Assembly (NCBI GenBank): GCA_041685045.1
Contig: JAWLGP010000024.1
Location: 1-64,000, forward strand
Direction of reading: 5' to 3'
Length of the DNA stretch: 64,000 nt
From: Thiohalomonas sp041685045
GTDB lineage: Bacteria > Pseudomonadota > Gammaproteobacteria > Thiohalomonadales > Thiohalomonadaceae
Shown: positions 45,983-53,946 of the stretch, piece after piece
Numbering within the stretch: the stretch's first letter is position 1
Layout: the number at the start of each line of letters is the position of its first letter
Position numbers and translations under genes: made by a program
Notes under the pieces: model-generated
The model's input: only the letters and a program-made list of their open reading frames with translations
What the model was told of the DNA's origin: nothing
The model's database searches: none

Positions 45983-47947
45983 TCAGCCGGCCGAAGCCGC
46001 GCCGTCACCGGTGATACGGGTACGCTCACCCGGCGGCGAAACGGTGGGCAGATGGGTCGACACCGGGGTCGGCTCCCGCCCCAGCCGCCATTCGTAGATC
46101 ACCGTGTAGGCAAAGATACGCTTCACGTATTCGCGGGTCTCATCGAAAGGCATCGACGCCACCCAGATATCGCCCGCCAACTCGCGCTCGGCAGGCAGCC
46201 AACGATCAACCCGGTGTGGACCGGCATTGTAGGCGGCCGCCGTATAGAGGCGATTGCCCCGGTAGCGATCGAGCAGGTGGCGCAGGTGGGCCGTCCCCAA
46301 CCGGATATTGTTGTCCACTTCCAGAATGTCCCAGGTGCCCTTGACCGGCTGCCGGATCTGGCGGCCGGTGAGCTTGGCGGTGGCCGGCATCAATTGCATC
46401 AGGCCCAGCGCCCCGACCGGGGAGCGGGCGTTGGCGTAGAAGGCGCTCTCCTGGCGCATCACGGCGTAGATGAAGGCGTTATCGAGCTCACGCCGCTCCG
46501 CTTCGGCGCTGACCACCTCGGTGTAGGGGGTTGGAAAACGCAGCTCGAGATCCTGCAGGAATTCGGTCCGCCCCAGGGTGAGGATTGCCTGATCGTGCCA
46601 TCCCCAGCGGTCGGCAAGCTTGGCGGCAGTGCGCAGGCGCTCCGCGGGCATGCCGGCGGTCGCATGGCGCCACTCCCGCCGGGCGTCCACCTCCATACCG
46701 ACCGCGAATAGCTCCCGAGCGCGCTGCATCGCGGGCAAATCCGCCAACAGCGACAGCTCCTCGTCGGAAACTGCCAGCGGCACGGTTTCGATGGTCGGCG
46801 GAATGCCGATGCGCTCGGCGGCAAGAAAGCCGTAGAAACAGCGGCACTGCGCCGCCTCCCGATAAAGTTCCGCTGCCCCGTCGGGATCGCCGCCGGCCTC
46901 GACCGCACGGGCGCGCCAGTAGACCCAATCGGGCTCGGCGCGCTCCAGTGGGTCCAAGGCATCGAGCGCGGCAACCACTGCCGCCCAGTCCTCCTGCCAC
47001 AGCGCGATGCGCACCCGCCACTGCCGGCTCTTCGCCGTGTGCGCCTCCGGAGCGAGTGCGCTCAGGCGCGTGTGAGCGAGAGGATGGCGGTCCCAGGCCA
47101 GGCCAAGGGCGATGGAGCGCTCCGCCTCATCACGCTGGTGGCGATCGAGGTCGAACTCGTCGGCGCGCCGCCGCCAGATCTCGTCCGCCGCCTCCGGCCG
47201 ATAGCCGGCCAGCCGACGGACGCCACTGACGAAAATCTGGCCCGGCCACCCGCTCCCGTTGGCCGCCAACCGCTCCAGCTCACGGCTCGGATTACCGTAA
47301 ACCCGCCGCCAGAGCGCCAGCCAGTGGCGCTCCGCCGCGGGCAGGAATTGTTCGAGGTAGCGGGTCAGCCCGGCACTGCCCGCGGCCATCGCCAGGTCGA
47401 TGCGCTCGCGGGCGATGGCCTCGGATACGCCATCGGCGGCGATCCAGGCGGCAAACAGCGGGTCGCATGCCTTGGGTTGGGACTTCCCCACCAACCACAA
47501 CCGCTGTGCCTGCACGAAGGCCTCTTCACGTCGCTCACGGGCCAGCATGGCCCGACCGGCGAGACAGCTCAGTTCGGTGTCGCCGCGGGCCGGTTCCCAA
47601 AGTTCGAGAAACTGATCCCACTGTCCACGTTGGGCGAGTTTGGCGAGCCACGCGTCGCGCAGGCGGTCCGCCAACGGGGTGTCGGGCCAGCGTTCGAGAA
47701 ATGCCTTCACCCGCGCCTGATCGACGCGGCTGCTGATGTAGCGCCGCATGAATGTGTATTCGAGATAGGGGTAGAGGACATAATCCTCCAGTTCTTCGGA
47801 GAGACGCGTGAAACGCCGCAGGTCACCCCGTGCCAGCGCCTGCTGCGCCTCCTGGAACTGGGGGCGGGGATCAGCGGCCGGCGCCCCCTGAACCGGCGCG
47901 GCCAGGACAAGACAGCAACACAGCACGACACCCCATCTCGTCAACAT
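45983..47947 (-). CDS. slt: Soluble lytic murein transglycosylase (Slt70 type)
   Basis: A 654-residue periplasmic enzyme (E. coli Slt70 is 645). After a signal peptide (VVLCCCLVLAAPVQGAPA) comes a superhelical ring domain of helix pairs. The C-terminal goose-type lysozyme (GH23) domain follows: AVMRQESAFYANARSPVG with the catalytic Glu, ALGLMQLMPATAK, and YNAGPHRVDRWLP. It cleaves peptidoglycan to 1,6-anhydromuropeptides. The last residues are a basic tail (GREPTPVSTHLPTVSPPGER). It is a single gene. Confidence 0.95.
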   Translation of the reverse strand: MLTRWGVVLCCCLVLAAPVQGAPAADPRPQFQEAQQALARGDLRRFTRLSEELEDYVLYPYLEYTFMRRYISSRVDQARVKAFLERWPDTPLADRLRDAWLAKLAQRGQWDQFLELWEPARGDTELSCLAGRAMLARERREEAFVQAQRLWLVGKSQPKACDPLFAAWIAADGVSEAIARERIDLAMAAGSAGLTRYLEQFLPAAERHWLALWRRVYGNPSRELERLAANGSGWPGQIFVSGVRRLAGYRPEAADEIWRRRADEFDLDRHQRDEAERSIALGLAWDRHPLAHTRLSALAPEAHTAKSRQWRVRIALWQEDWAAVVAALDALDPLERAEPDWVYWRARAVEAGGDPDGAAELYREAAQCRCFYGFLAAERIGIPPTIETVPLAVSDEELSLLADLPAMQRARELFAVGMEVDARREWRHATAGMPAERLRTAAKLADRWGWHDQAILTLGRTEFLQDLELRFPTPYTEVVSAEAERRELDNAFIYAVMRQESAFYANARSPVGALGLMQLMPATAKLTGRQIRQPVKGTWDILEVDNNIRLGTAHLRHLLDRYRGNRLYTAAAYNAGPHRVDRWLPAERELAGDIWVASMPFDETREYVKRIFAYTVIYEWRLGREPTPVSTHLPTVSPPGERTRITGDGAASAG

Positions 47948-48137
47948 GATGCCTCACGGTCCGATCGGGTCTGAATGTGGTGAAGTCCGGGTCCCGCCAC
48001 CCGGACTCCGTGAAATCAAGAGTGTTACCTTAGGGCAAGGCCAACGCCGCTACCGCGAACCGATTCGCAACGCCTCACCCATTGCTTCACGCCGGGCGAC
48101 TGCTATTGTCGATGGGAAATCGACCGATGAGTCCCCG

Positions 48138-48635
48138 ATGGCCAGCGTACCGCCCCTCGGCCCTTTGGAACAGCACTTCTACCGCCTCGAACACCTGTTC
48201 CAGACGCTGCACGAACTTTCCGAGGAGCAGCGGGCAGGACTGCGGGTCGGTCCGCGCTGGATGCGGGCGGTGGCCGGGTTCACCGCCCTCGGTACTTTGC
48301 CGGAGGTCCCCAACGCCCTCACCATCACCCTGGTAGCCGGCAGCCGCATGTGCGATGAGGCCCTCGCCAGTTTGCAACGGCAGAATCGGCCGGATTCCGA
48401 CACTTTGAAGGCAGGACTGACCCGCATGCGCGATCTGTTGATCGCGGCACACGACCTCATCGAGACCCGGGGACCGGACGCCGGGCCCGCGCAGCGGCAT
48501 CAGGCGCAGGCGTACCTGGCCGACCTGCTCCACGCGGACTCTGCGGAAGAAGAGACACTGCTGATTCGGTGTTTTGCCCACGGCAGCTCCTGTGCGGCCG
48601 AGGCGATCGCATCGTTGCAGCGACCGTCCTCCTGA
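48138..48635 (+). CDS. Hypothetical protein, all-helical
   Basis: A 165-residue soluble protein of no family I recognise. It looks helical (HFYRLEHLFQTLHELSEEQ, LADLLHADSAEEETLLIRCF) with three cysteines and no signal peptide. The ATG at 48138 is chosen because the sequence upstream of it (open to 47946) is basic and lies over the divergent slt promoter region. Codon use matches neighbouring genes. It could be a small regulator; nothing in the neighbourhood tells which. Confidence 0.6.
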   Translation: MASVPPLGPLEQHFYRLEHLFQTLHELSEEQRAGLRVGPRWMRAVAGFTALGTLPEVPNALTITLVAGSRMCDEALASLQRQNRPDSDTLKAGLTRMRDLLIAAHDLIETRGPDAGPAQRHQAQAYLADLLHADSAEEETLLIRCFAHGSSCAAEAIASLQRPSS

Positions 48636-48687
48636 CGCCGATCCGGTCGAACAGCAATTCACACCCAAGTACCTCCAGCGTAGCAGC

Positions 48688-49791
48688 TCAGCGCGAGAGG
48701 AATTCTCCCATGGGTTTCAGTGGCGGAATGGCATCGCAGAGGATCTTGACGATCATCGTCAAGGGCACGGCAATGAGGGCACCGATTATGCCCCACAGCC
48801 AGGCCCAGAAAATCAGGCTAATGAAGATCACCACCGGATTCAGCATCAATCGCCGCCCCAAGATGAGCGGTGTCAGCAGCTGACCCTCCAGGGTGGTTAG
48901 GGCCAGGAAGGTTGCCGGTCGCAACAGGGCGGAGGTGAGTTCACTGAAAGTCAGCACCGCGACGGAGGTCAACACGACCAGGGTCACCATCGGACCGAGA
49001 TAGGGGACGAAGTTCAGCAGACCGGCCATGGCGCCCCACAAGACCGGGTTCGGCATCTGCAGCGCGTACATGACAAAGCCGACCACCAGCCCCAGTGCGG
49101 CGTTGATCAGGGTCACCGTGAACAGATACTGGGAGACGTCACGCTCGATTTGGCGGACGATGATCACGGCAAGCCGCTTTTCGCCGAAACGGGGCAGCAC
49201 CCGCACCAGCTTGCGAAGAAACAGGTGTCCCGTGGCCAGCAAGAAATAGAGCAGAAACAGCATCATCACCAGGCCGGCGACAATCTGCCAGGTGCGGCCG
49301 ATCAGGAAGCCAGGCAGCCCGCCGCCGCGCAACTCGACCGTCGGCGCCTCGACCGGGCCGGTTGCAATCCGCTGCACCTCCTGGGTTGCCATCGTGAATC
49401 GTCGAAACGCCTCGAGCACATAATGCAGCCGGTGCTGCAGGGCCTCGGCCACCTCGGGCACCCGCCGCAACCACTGGGAGGCGGGCTCCGCCAGCAGCAC
49501 GATGCCGATCACCACGCCGAACAACAGCGCTACCAGAACCAGAGCGGCCGCCAGCATTTCCGGTAACCCGAGGCCGTGGAGAAAACGGACGATGGGACTC
49601 AGCAGGAAACTGAACAGCACCGCCAGCACGAGCGGCAACACCACCGCGCGGGCGATATAGAGCGCGGCCAGCAGGGCAATGGCGATCACCGCCCCCAGCG
49701 CCAGCCGCCAGATGAGGGGGGTGTCGGAGCCGATCAGGACGACCCTGGGATGGACCGCTCCCGTGTTCTCCCGACAGCCGTGCTCGTCCAT
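48688..49791 (-). CDS. AI-2E family transporter (PerM/TqsA type)
   Basis: A 367-residue inner-membrane protein with about eight helices. Typical segments are IARAVVLPLVLAVLFSFLLS, GLLNFVPYLGPMV and LTTLEGQLLTPLILGRRLML, followed by FISLIFWAWLWGIIGALIAV and PLTMIVKILCDAI. The family includes autoinducer-2 exporters and Na+/H+ exchangers, so the substrate is open. The ATG at 49791 is used because GGTGAGC precedes it; an earlier in-frame start (49902) lacks similarity. Confidence 0.88.
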   Translation of the reverse strand: MDEHGCRENTGAVHPRVVLIGSDTPLIWRLALGAVIAIALLAALYIARAVVLPLVLAVLFSFLLSPIVRFLHGLGLPEMLAAALVLVALLFGVVIGIVLLAEPASQWLRRVPEVAEALQHRLHYVLEAFRRFTMATQEVQRIATGPVEAPTVELRGGGLPGFLIGRTWQIVAGLVMMLFLLYFLLATGHLFLRKLVRVLPRFGEKRLAVIIVRQIERDVSQYLFTVTLINAALGLVVGFVMYALQMPNPVLWGAMAGLLNFVPYLGPMVTLVVLTSVAVLTFSELTSALLRPATFLALTTLEGQLLTPLILGRRLMLNPVVIFISLIFWAWLWGIIGALIAVPLTMIVKILCDAIPPLKPMGEFLSR

Positions 49792-49970
49792 GAAGCTCAC
49801 CGAAGCCGGTGAAGGTGAAGTGCGAAGATTATAGCCGGGCCGTTGCTTTTGGGCCGGAACGCCGAGAATCCCCCCGACAGACGCACCGATGCACGGACGC
49901 ATCGCTTGAGGGAGGCACTTCGCGGCGCTCCCAGCCTGGGGTCACCGTGACCTCCGGCGTACGGTTAGAA

Positions 49971-50005
49971 AAACAAAAAGCCCGGCCAACCGATGTTGGC
50001 CGGGC
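49971..50005 (-). terminator. Intrinsic terminator after the sulfur globule-like gene
   Basis: GCCCGGCCAAC (49980-49990), CGAT, GTTGGCCGGGC (49995-50005) form a perfect 11-bp stem; on the minus strand it is followed by TTTTTGTTTTT. It starts 20 bases past the stop codon. Confidence 0.95.
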
Positions 50006-50025
50006 GAAAATACCGTTTTTCGTTG

Positions 50026-50394
50026 TTATTGCTGTTGCTGCGGCGCGGCCGTGGACGACTGCTGCTGCTGGTTCTGCTGAGCCCAGGGCGGGATCCCGTA
50101 GGGTGCGGCACCGTACGGAGCGCCGCCCCAGTACGGAGCAGCGCCGTAAGGGGCACCGTACGGACCATAGCCGTAGTAGGGGTTGTTGTAGCCGTAGCCA
50201 TAACCGTTTCCGGCGCCGCGACCACGGCCGCTGAAGCTCATGTCGAAGGCGCCATCGCCCATCATGTCGCCCCAACCGGAGTTGTTCCAGGGGCCGCCGC
50301 CCCAACCCGGACCCCACCACGCCTCAGCCTGCAACGGCAGGGTGCATGCCCCGGCAACCGCGACGATGGCGGCGAGTTTACGGATCTTGCTCAT
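50026..50394 (-). CDS. Sulfur globule protein-like exported Gly/Tyr-rich protein
   Basis: A 122-residue protein. MSKIRKLAAIVAVAGACTLPLQAEA is a signal peptide; the mature part starts WWGPGWGGGPWNNSGWGD and continues FDMSFSGRGRGAGNGYGYGY and NPYYGYGPYGAPYGAAPYWG. Such AWWGP starts, FDMSFSG-like and GYGYGY stretches are features of the structural proteins (Sgp) that coat sulfur globules in Allochromatium and relatives. The tail is Gln-rich (QQNQQQQSS, PQQQQ), which is less usual. The GAGAGGTATAGGT upstream is a good ribosome-binding site and a strong terminator follows, suggesting high expression. No other sulfur-oxidation gene is in the window, so the call rests on composition. Confidence 0.72.
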   Translation of the reverse strand: MSKIRKLAAIVAVAGACTLPLQAEAWWGPGWGGGPWNNSGWGDMMGDGAFDMSFSGRGRGAGNGYGYGYNNPYYGYGPYGAPYGAAPYWGGAPYGAAPYGIPPWAQQNQQQQSSTAAPQQQQ

Positions 50395-50520
50395 ACCTAT
50401 ACCTCTCCCTGACGGTCGTTTGGTTTCGTTTCAACGTGCTTGCAGGTAGAAGTAAAGATGAGATTCCGAGTGTGTCAACTGCTTGTTGTCAGTTTTTTGA
50501 TAGGAGCTTGTTAGGACGGC

Positions 50521-50916
50521 TCAATAGGTCGCTTCAACTTCCGCTTCCAGCAACTCGATCTGTTCCAGCAGCGTGCGCGAGACACCAATCAGTTCCTCGA
50601 GCTTGGCGTGGGCCTTCTCCCCCTTGCCCTTGCGCACCAGGTTGTAGATCTGGTGATAGATCGAGTGCAGCATCTCGTGCGGACCCTCGATATCCTGGAA
50701 GATCTCCAGATGACCGAACATACGGTTGCCCTCACCGTAGTACCACTCACCGAAGCGGCAGTCGGTGTGCTGGATCGGCAACTGATCCTCTTTGACCTTC
50801 ACCCCGGCGACCAGCCCCTGCGCATAGGCGCGCCAGCGGATGTGCGACGACTTGGCGCGGCGGATAACGCCGAGTGCGGTGCCTTTCTCATCTTCTCTCA
50901 GCTTCACGATGACCAT
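50521..50916 (-). CDS. Stand-alone CZB (chemoreceptor zinc-binding) domain protein
   Basis: A 131-residue soluble protein consisting of little more than a CZB domain. The expected zinc ligands are H25 (SSHIRWR), C53 (HTDCRFGEWYYGEG) and H80/H84 (GPHEMLHSIYH). CZB domains sense zinc or hypochlorous acid, and regulate chemoreceptors and diguanylate cyclases when fused to them. Here no output domain is attached, so it probably acts on another protein. The gene lies 127 bases upstream of the sulfur globule-like gene on the same strand. Confidence 0.88.
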   Translation of the reverse strand: MVIVKLREDEKGTALGVIRRAKSSHIRWRAYAQGLVAGVKVKEDQLPIQHTDCRFGEWYYGEGNRMFGHLEIFQDIEGPHEMLHSIYHQIYNLVRKGKGEKAHAKLEELIGVSRTLLEQIELLEAEVEATY

Positions 50917-51406
50917 TCGTAAGACCTCCGTCGAATTCCCTGCTCTTAATCTGCAATTGGCGGGCCACTTCCCCCGACTTCGTCCGAAGCGGACTCCGGG
51001 GTCTGGAACTCAGGTGGAAATCTAGGGGAGTCAGATGAAAGGATGATGACAGCCATGCCGCTGCCGCCCCATACGTTGGGAATCCGCGGCCCACTAGCGC
51101 ACCATTTCGAAGCGAGTTGTCGGGGCCAATCACCCGGTGTGCTCCATCCCGGCGCAATCCGACGATTCCCGCCTGACGGAACAGCCTCCTGTGAAGCGGG
51201 TCACACCGCCAACCCTCGTAAAATTGCAACAATCTGCGTGGAACGTCCGGAAAATGCGCCTTCTGGACAGGGGGCGGATTGTTAGGGCACAATGGCCCCC
51301 GACTACCATCAGCGGCTGGCCGAAAACTCTAGAAAAACGAGGCCATCTGTGCCGAAACAGGCGCATAAATGCCGCCAATCCTTATTGATTGCGCCTCGGA
51401 ACCCAT
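50917..51406. other. Divergent intergenic region, no gene seen
   Basis: 490 bases between the minus-strand CZB gene and the plus-strand aroQ. Short readings on both strands show no family resemblance or ribosome-binding sites. It should hold the promoters for both directions, including that of aroQ-accB-accC. No clear sigma-70 pair or operator could be chosen by eye. Confidence 0.6.
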
Positions 51407-51856
51407 ATGGCAAAGCTGCTTGTGCTCAACGGCCCCAACCTGAACCTGCTCGGTTCCCGCGAGCCGGCACATTATGGCCGGGACTCGCTTGGAGCGATTA
51501 ACGAGCGGCTGGCTGCGCGGGCACTGGCGCAAGGGCATCAACTGGACACGCTCCAGAGCAACGCGGAACACGTGCTCATTGACAGGATCCACGAGGCGCG
51601 GGACGAGGGGGTCGCCTTCATCATCATCAACCCGGCGGCGTTTACTCATACCAGCGTCGCCCTGCGGGATGCACTGGCGGCAGTCGCCATCCCCTTCATC
51701 GAAGTTCATCTGTCGAACGTGCATGCGCGCGAGCCGTTTCGGCGCCACTCCTACTTCTCGGACATTGCGAGTGGCGTGATCAGCGGCCTCGGTGCCGACG
51801 GCTACGAACTGGCACTCGAAGCGGCACTGCGCCGGCTCTCACAAACAAACCGATAA
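51407..51856 (+). CDS. aroQ: Type II 3-dehydroquinate dehydratase
   Basis: A 149-residue shikimate-pathway enzyme converting 3-dehydroquinate to 3-dehydroshikimate. It starts MAKLLVLNGPNLNLLGSREP; the lid has the catalytic Tyr in AHYGRD; IINPAAFTHTSVALRDAL and FIEVHLSNVHAREPFRRHSY complete the active site. ATG 51407 is the standard start; a longer reading from 51389 is not needed. It leads the aroQ-accB-accC cluster, a classic gammaproteobacterial arrangement (accB begins 21 bases later). Confidence 0.96.
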   Translation: MAKLLVLNGPNLNLLGSREPAHYGRDSLGAINERLAARALAQGHQLDTLQSNAEHVLIDRIHEARDEGVAFIIINPAAFTHTSVALRDALAAVAIPFIEVHLSNVHAREPFRRHSYFSDIASGVISGLGADGYELALEAALRRLSQTNR

Positions 51857-51877
51857 AACCGACACAGGTCATCCAGA

Positions 51878-52318
51878 ATGGATATTCGCAAGGTCAAAAA
51901 ACTGATCGAACTGCTGGAAGAGTCCGGCATCGCCGAAATCGAGATTCACGAAGGCGAAGAATCGGTGCGCATCAGCCGTGCCAGTCAGGTGGTTCCCACC
52001 ATGGCGATGGCTGCCGCGGCCCCCGCACCGGTTGCCGCCCCGGCACCCGCTCCGGAGGCAGCAGCGCCTGCCCCGCAACCGACCGGACATCAGGTGACCT
52101 CCCCCATCGTCGGCACCTTCTATCGCGCCTCCTCCCCCAGCGCCAAGTCCTTCGCGGAAGTGGGCCAGCCGGTCAAGGCGGGCGACACGCTCTGTATCAT
52201 CGAAGCGATGAAGATCATGAATCAGATCGAGGCGGACAAGTCCGGCACCGTGACCGCCATCCTTGTGGAAAACGGCCAGCCGGTAGAGTTCGGGCAGCCG
52301 CTGTTCATCATCGATTGA
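51878..52318 (+). CDS. accB: Biotin carboxyl carrier protein of acetyl-CoA carboxylase
   Basis: A 146-residue protein: N-terminal MDIRKVKKLIELLEESGI, an Ala/Pro linker (about 43-68) and the C-terminal biotinyl domain with the biotinylated Lys112 in IIEAMKIMNQIEADKSG. It carries CO2 on biotin for malonyl-CoA synthesis. accC follows after 7 bases, so the two subunits are translationally linked. Confidence 0.98.
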   Translation: MDIRKVKKLIELLEESGIAEIEIHEGEESVRISRASQVVPTMAMAAAAPAPVAAPAPAPEAAAPAPQPTGHQVTSPIVGTFYRASSPSAKSFAEVGQPVKAGDTLCIIEAMKIMNQIEADKSGTVTAILVENGQPVEFGQPLFIID

Positions 52319-52325
52319 TCCCGCC

Positions 52326-53666
52326 ATGTTCGAAAAAATAGTCATAGCGAACCGCGGCGAGATCGCACTGCGCATCCTGCGTGCCTGCCGGGAACTCGGG
52401 ATCCGCACGGTGGCCGTGCATTCCGATGCCGACCGCGACCTCAAACACGTGCTGCTCGCCGACGAGTCGGTCTGTGTCGGTCCGGCCCCTTCGGTCAACA
52501 GCTACCTCAATGTCCCGGCACTGATCAGCGCGGCCGAAGTCACCGACGCCGGCGCCATTCACCCCGGTTACGGCTTCCTGTCGGAAAATGCCGATTTCGC
52601 CGAGCGGGTGGAGCAGAGCGGCTTCGTCTTCATCGGTCCCCGGCCGGAAACCATTCGGCTGATGGGCGACAAGGTCTCGGCAATCCGCGCCATGAAGGCC
52701 GCCGGCGTTCCCTGCGTCCCGGGCTCCGACGGGCCGCTGTCGGACGATGGTGACGAATCCCTGCGGATGGCACGCCAGATCGGCTATCCCGTCATCATCA
52801 AGGCAGCCGGTGGCGGCGGCGGTCGCGGCATGCGCGTGGTGCATGCCGAGGCCAGCCTGCTCAATGCCATCTCGCTGACCAAGGCGGAGGCGGGATCGGC
52901 CTTCGGCAATGACATGGTCTACATGGAAAAATTCCTGGAGAACCCGCGCCACGTGGAGATCCAGGTGCTCGCCGACCAGCACGGCAATGCGATCCATCTG
53001 GCCGAGCGCGACTGCTCCATGCAGCGCCGCCACCAGAAGGTCATCGAGGAGGCGCCCGCCCCCGGCATCACCGAGGAGATGCGCAACCGCATCGGAGGCC
53101 GTTGCGTGCAGGCCTGCGTCGAGATCGGCTACCGCGGCGCCGGAACCTTCGAGTTCCTGTATGAGAACGGCGAGTTCTACTTCATCGAGATGAACACCCG
53201 CGTCCAGGTGGAGCATCCGGTGACCGAACTCATCACCGGCGTGGACATCGTCAAGGAGCAGATCCGCATCGCCGCCGGTGCACCGCTGTCCTATCGGCAG
53301 GAAGACATCACCGTCCGCGGCCATGCGATCGAATGCCGCATCAACGCCGAGGACCCGAAAAACTTTATGCCCTCCCCCGGCACCATCACGCAGTTGCACG
53401 TGCCCGGTGGTCCCGGTATCCGCGTCGACTCCCATATCTACAATGGCTACCGGGTGCCGCCGCACTATGACTCGATGATCGGCAAACTGATCGCCCACGG
53501 CGAAACGCGGGATTCGGCCATCGCCCGTATGCGCACCGCCCTGCGCGAGACCATCATCGATGGCATCAAGACCAATATCCCGTTGCACCAGGACCTGATG
53601 GATGATGCCGGCTTTCAGGCCGGGGGCACCAACATCCACTACCTGGAGAAGAAGCTGGGTATGTAG
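52326..53666 (+). CDS. accC: Biotin carboxylase of acetyl-CoA carboxylase
   Basis: A 446-residue ATP-grasp enzyme carboxylating biotin on AccB. Markers are EKIVIANRGEIALRILRACR, IHPGYGFLSENADFAE, the glycine loop KAAGGGGGRGMRVV, EFLYENGEFYFIEMNTRVQV and the C-terminal ECRINAEDP. It is normal in length (E. coli 449). It ends the cluster; in many relatives prmA follows, but here a minus-strand chemoreceptor lies between. Confidence 0.98.
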   Translation: MFEKIVIANRGEIALRILRACRELGIRTVAVHSDADRDLKHVLLADESVCVGPAPSVNSYLNVPALISAAEVTDAGAIHPGYGFLSENADFAERVEQSGFVFIGPRPETIRLMGDKVSAIRAMKAAGVPCVPGSDGPLSDDGDESLRMARQIGYPVIIKAAGGGGGRGMRVVHAEASLLNAISLTKAEAGSAFGNDMVYMEKFLENPRHVEIQVLADQHGNAIHLAERDCSMQRRHQKVIEEAPAPGITEEMRNRIGGRCVQACVEIGYRGAGTFEFLYENGEFYFIEMNTRVQVEHPVTELITGVDIVKEQIRIAAGAPLSYRQEDITVRGHAIECRINAEDPKNFMPSPGTITQLHVPGGPGIRVDSHIYNGYRVPPHYDSMIGKLIAHGETRDSAIARMRTALRETIIDGIKTNIPLHQDLMDDAGFQAGGTNIHYLEKKLGM

Positions 53667-53674
53667 TCAACCGG

Positions 53675-53752
53675 AGGATGTGGTGAGGAACGACCCGCAC
53701 CGATAGCGGGGAAACGCCGCGAATGATGCGGTTCGCGGGCTCACCACATCCT
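53675..53752. repeat. REP-like palindrome, copy A
   Basis: AGGATGTGGTGAG (53675-53687) and CTCACCACATCCT (53740-53752) are perfect inverted arms around a GC-rich centre with CGACCCGCACCGA and GATGCGGTTCGCGGG. It is closely related in reverse orientation to 61143-61205. It lies just past the accC stop. Confidence 0.82.
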
Positions 53753-53868
53753 ACGCCCTTCCGTTACGCTTCACCGACGCCCCTATTTTTCCATGACCAG
53801 GATGGTTGAAGGAAAGAACCACGTGCTTGGATCTTCTAGCAGAGGTTTGTCAAACCACCACCGCCCAT

Positions 53869-53932
53869 AGCAAACAGGCCTTTTCCTGTTAATCCTGGAA
53901 AATCCTGTTAATCCTGTTGAATGCCATCGTCG
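53869..53932. repeat. CCTGTTAATCCTG-family intergenic repeat, site 3
   Basis: AGCAAACAGGCC, TTTTCCTGTTAATCCTGGAA, AATCCTGTTAATCCTG, then TTGAATGCCATCGTC. It nearly matches 42411-42473 over about 62 bases. It is next to the stop of the chemoreceptor gene. Confidence 0.85.
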
Positions 53933-53946
53933 AGGCTCAGCGGAAA

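Noticed and set aside
50888..51292. 134-residue minus-strand reading upstream of the CZB gene
   Set aside because: No ribosome-binding site, Arg/Pro-rich composition and no family resemblance; treated as intergenic.
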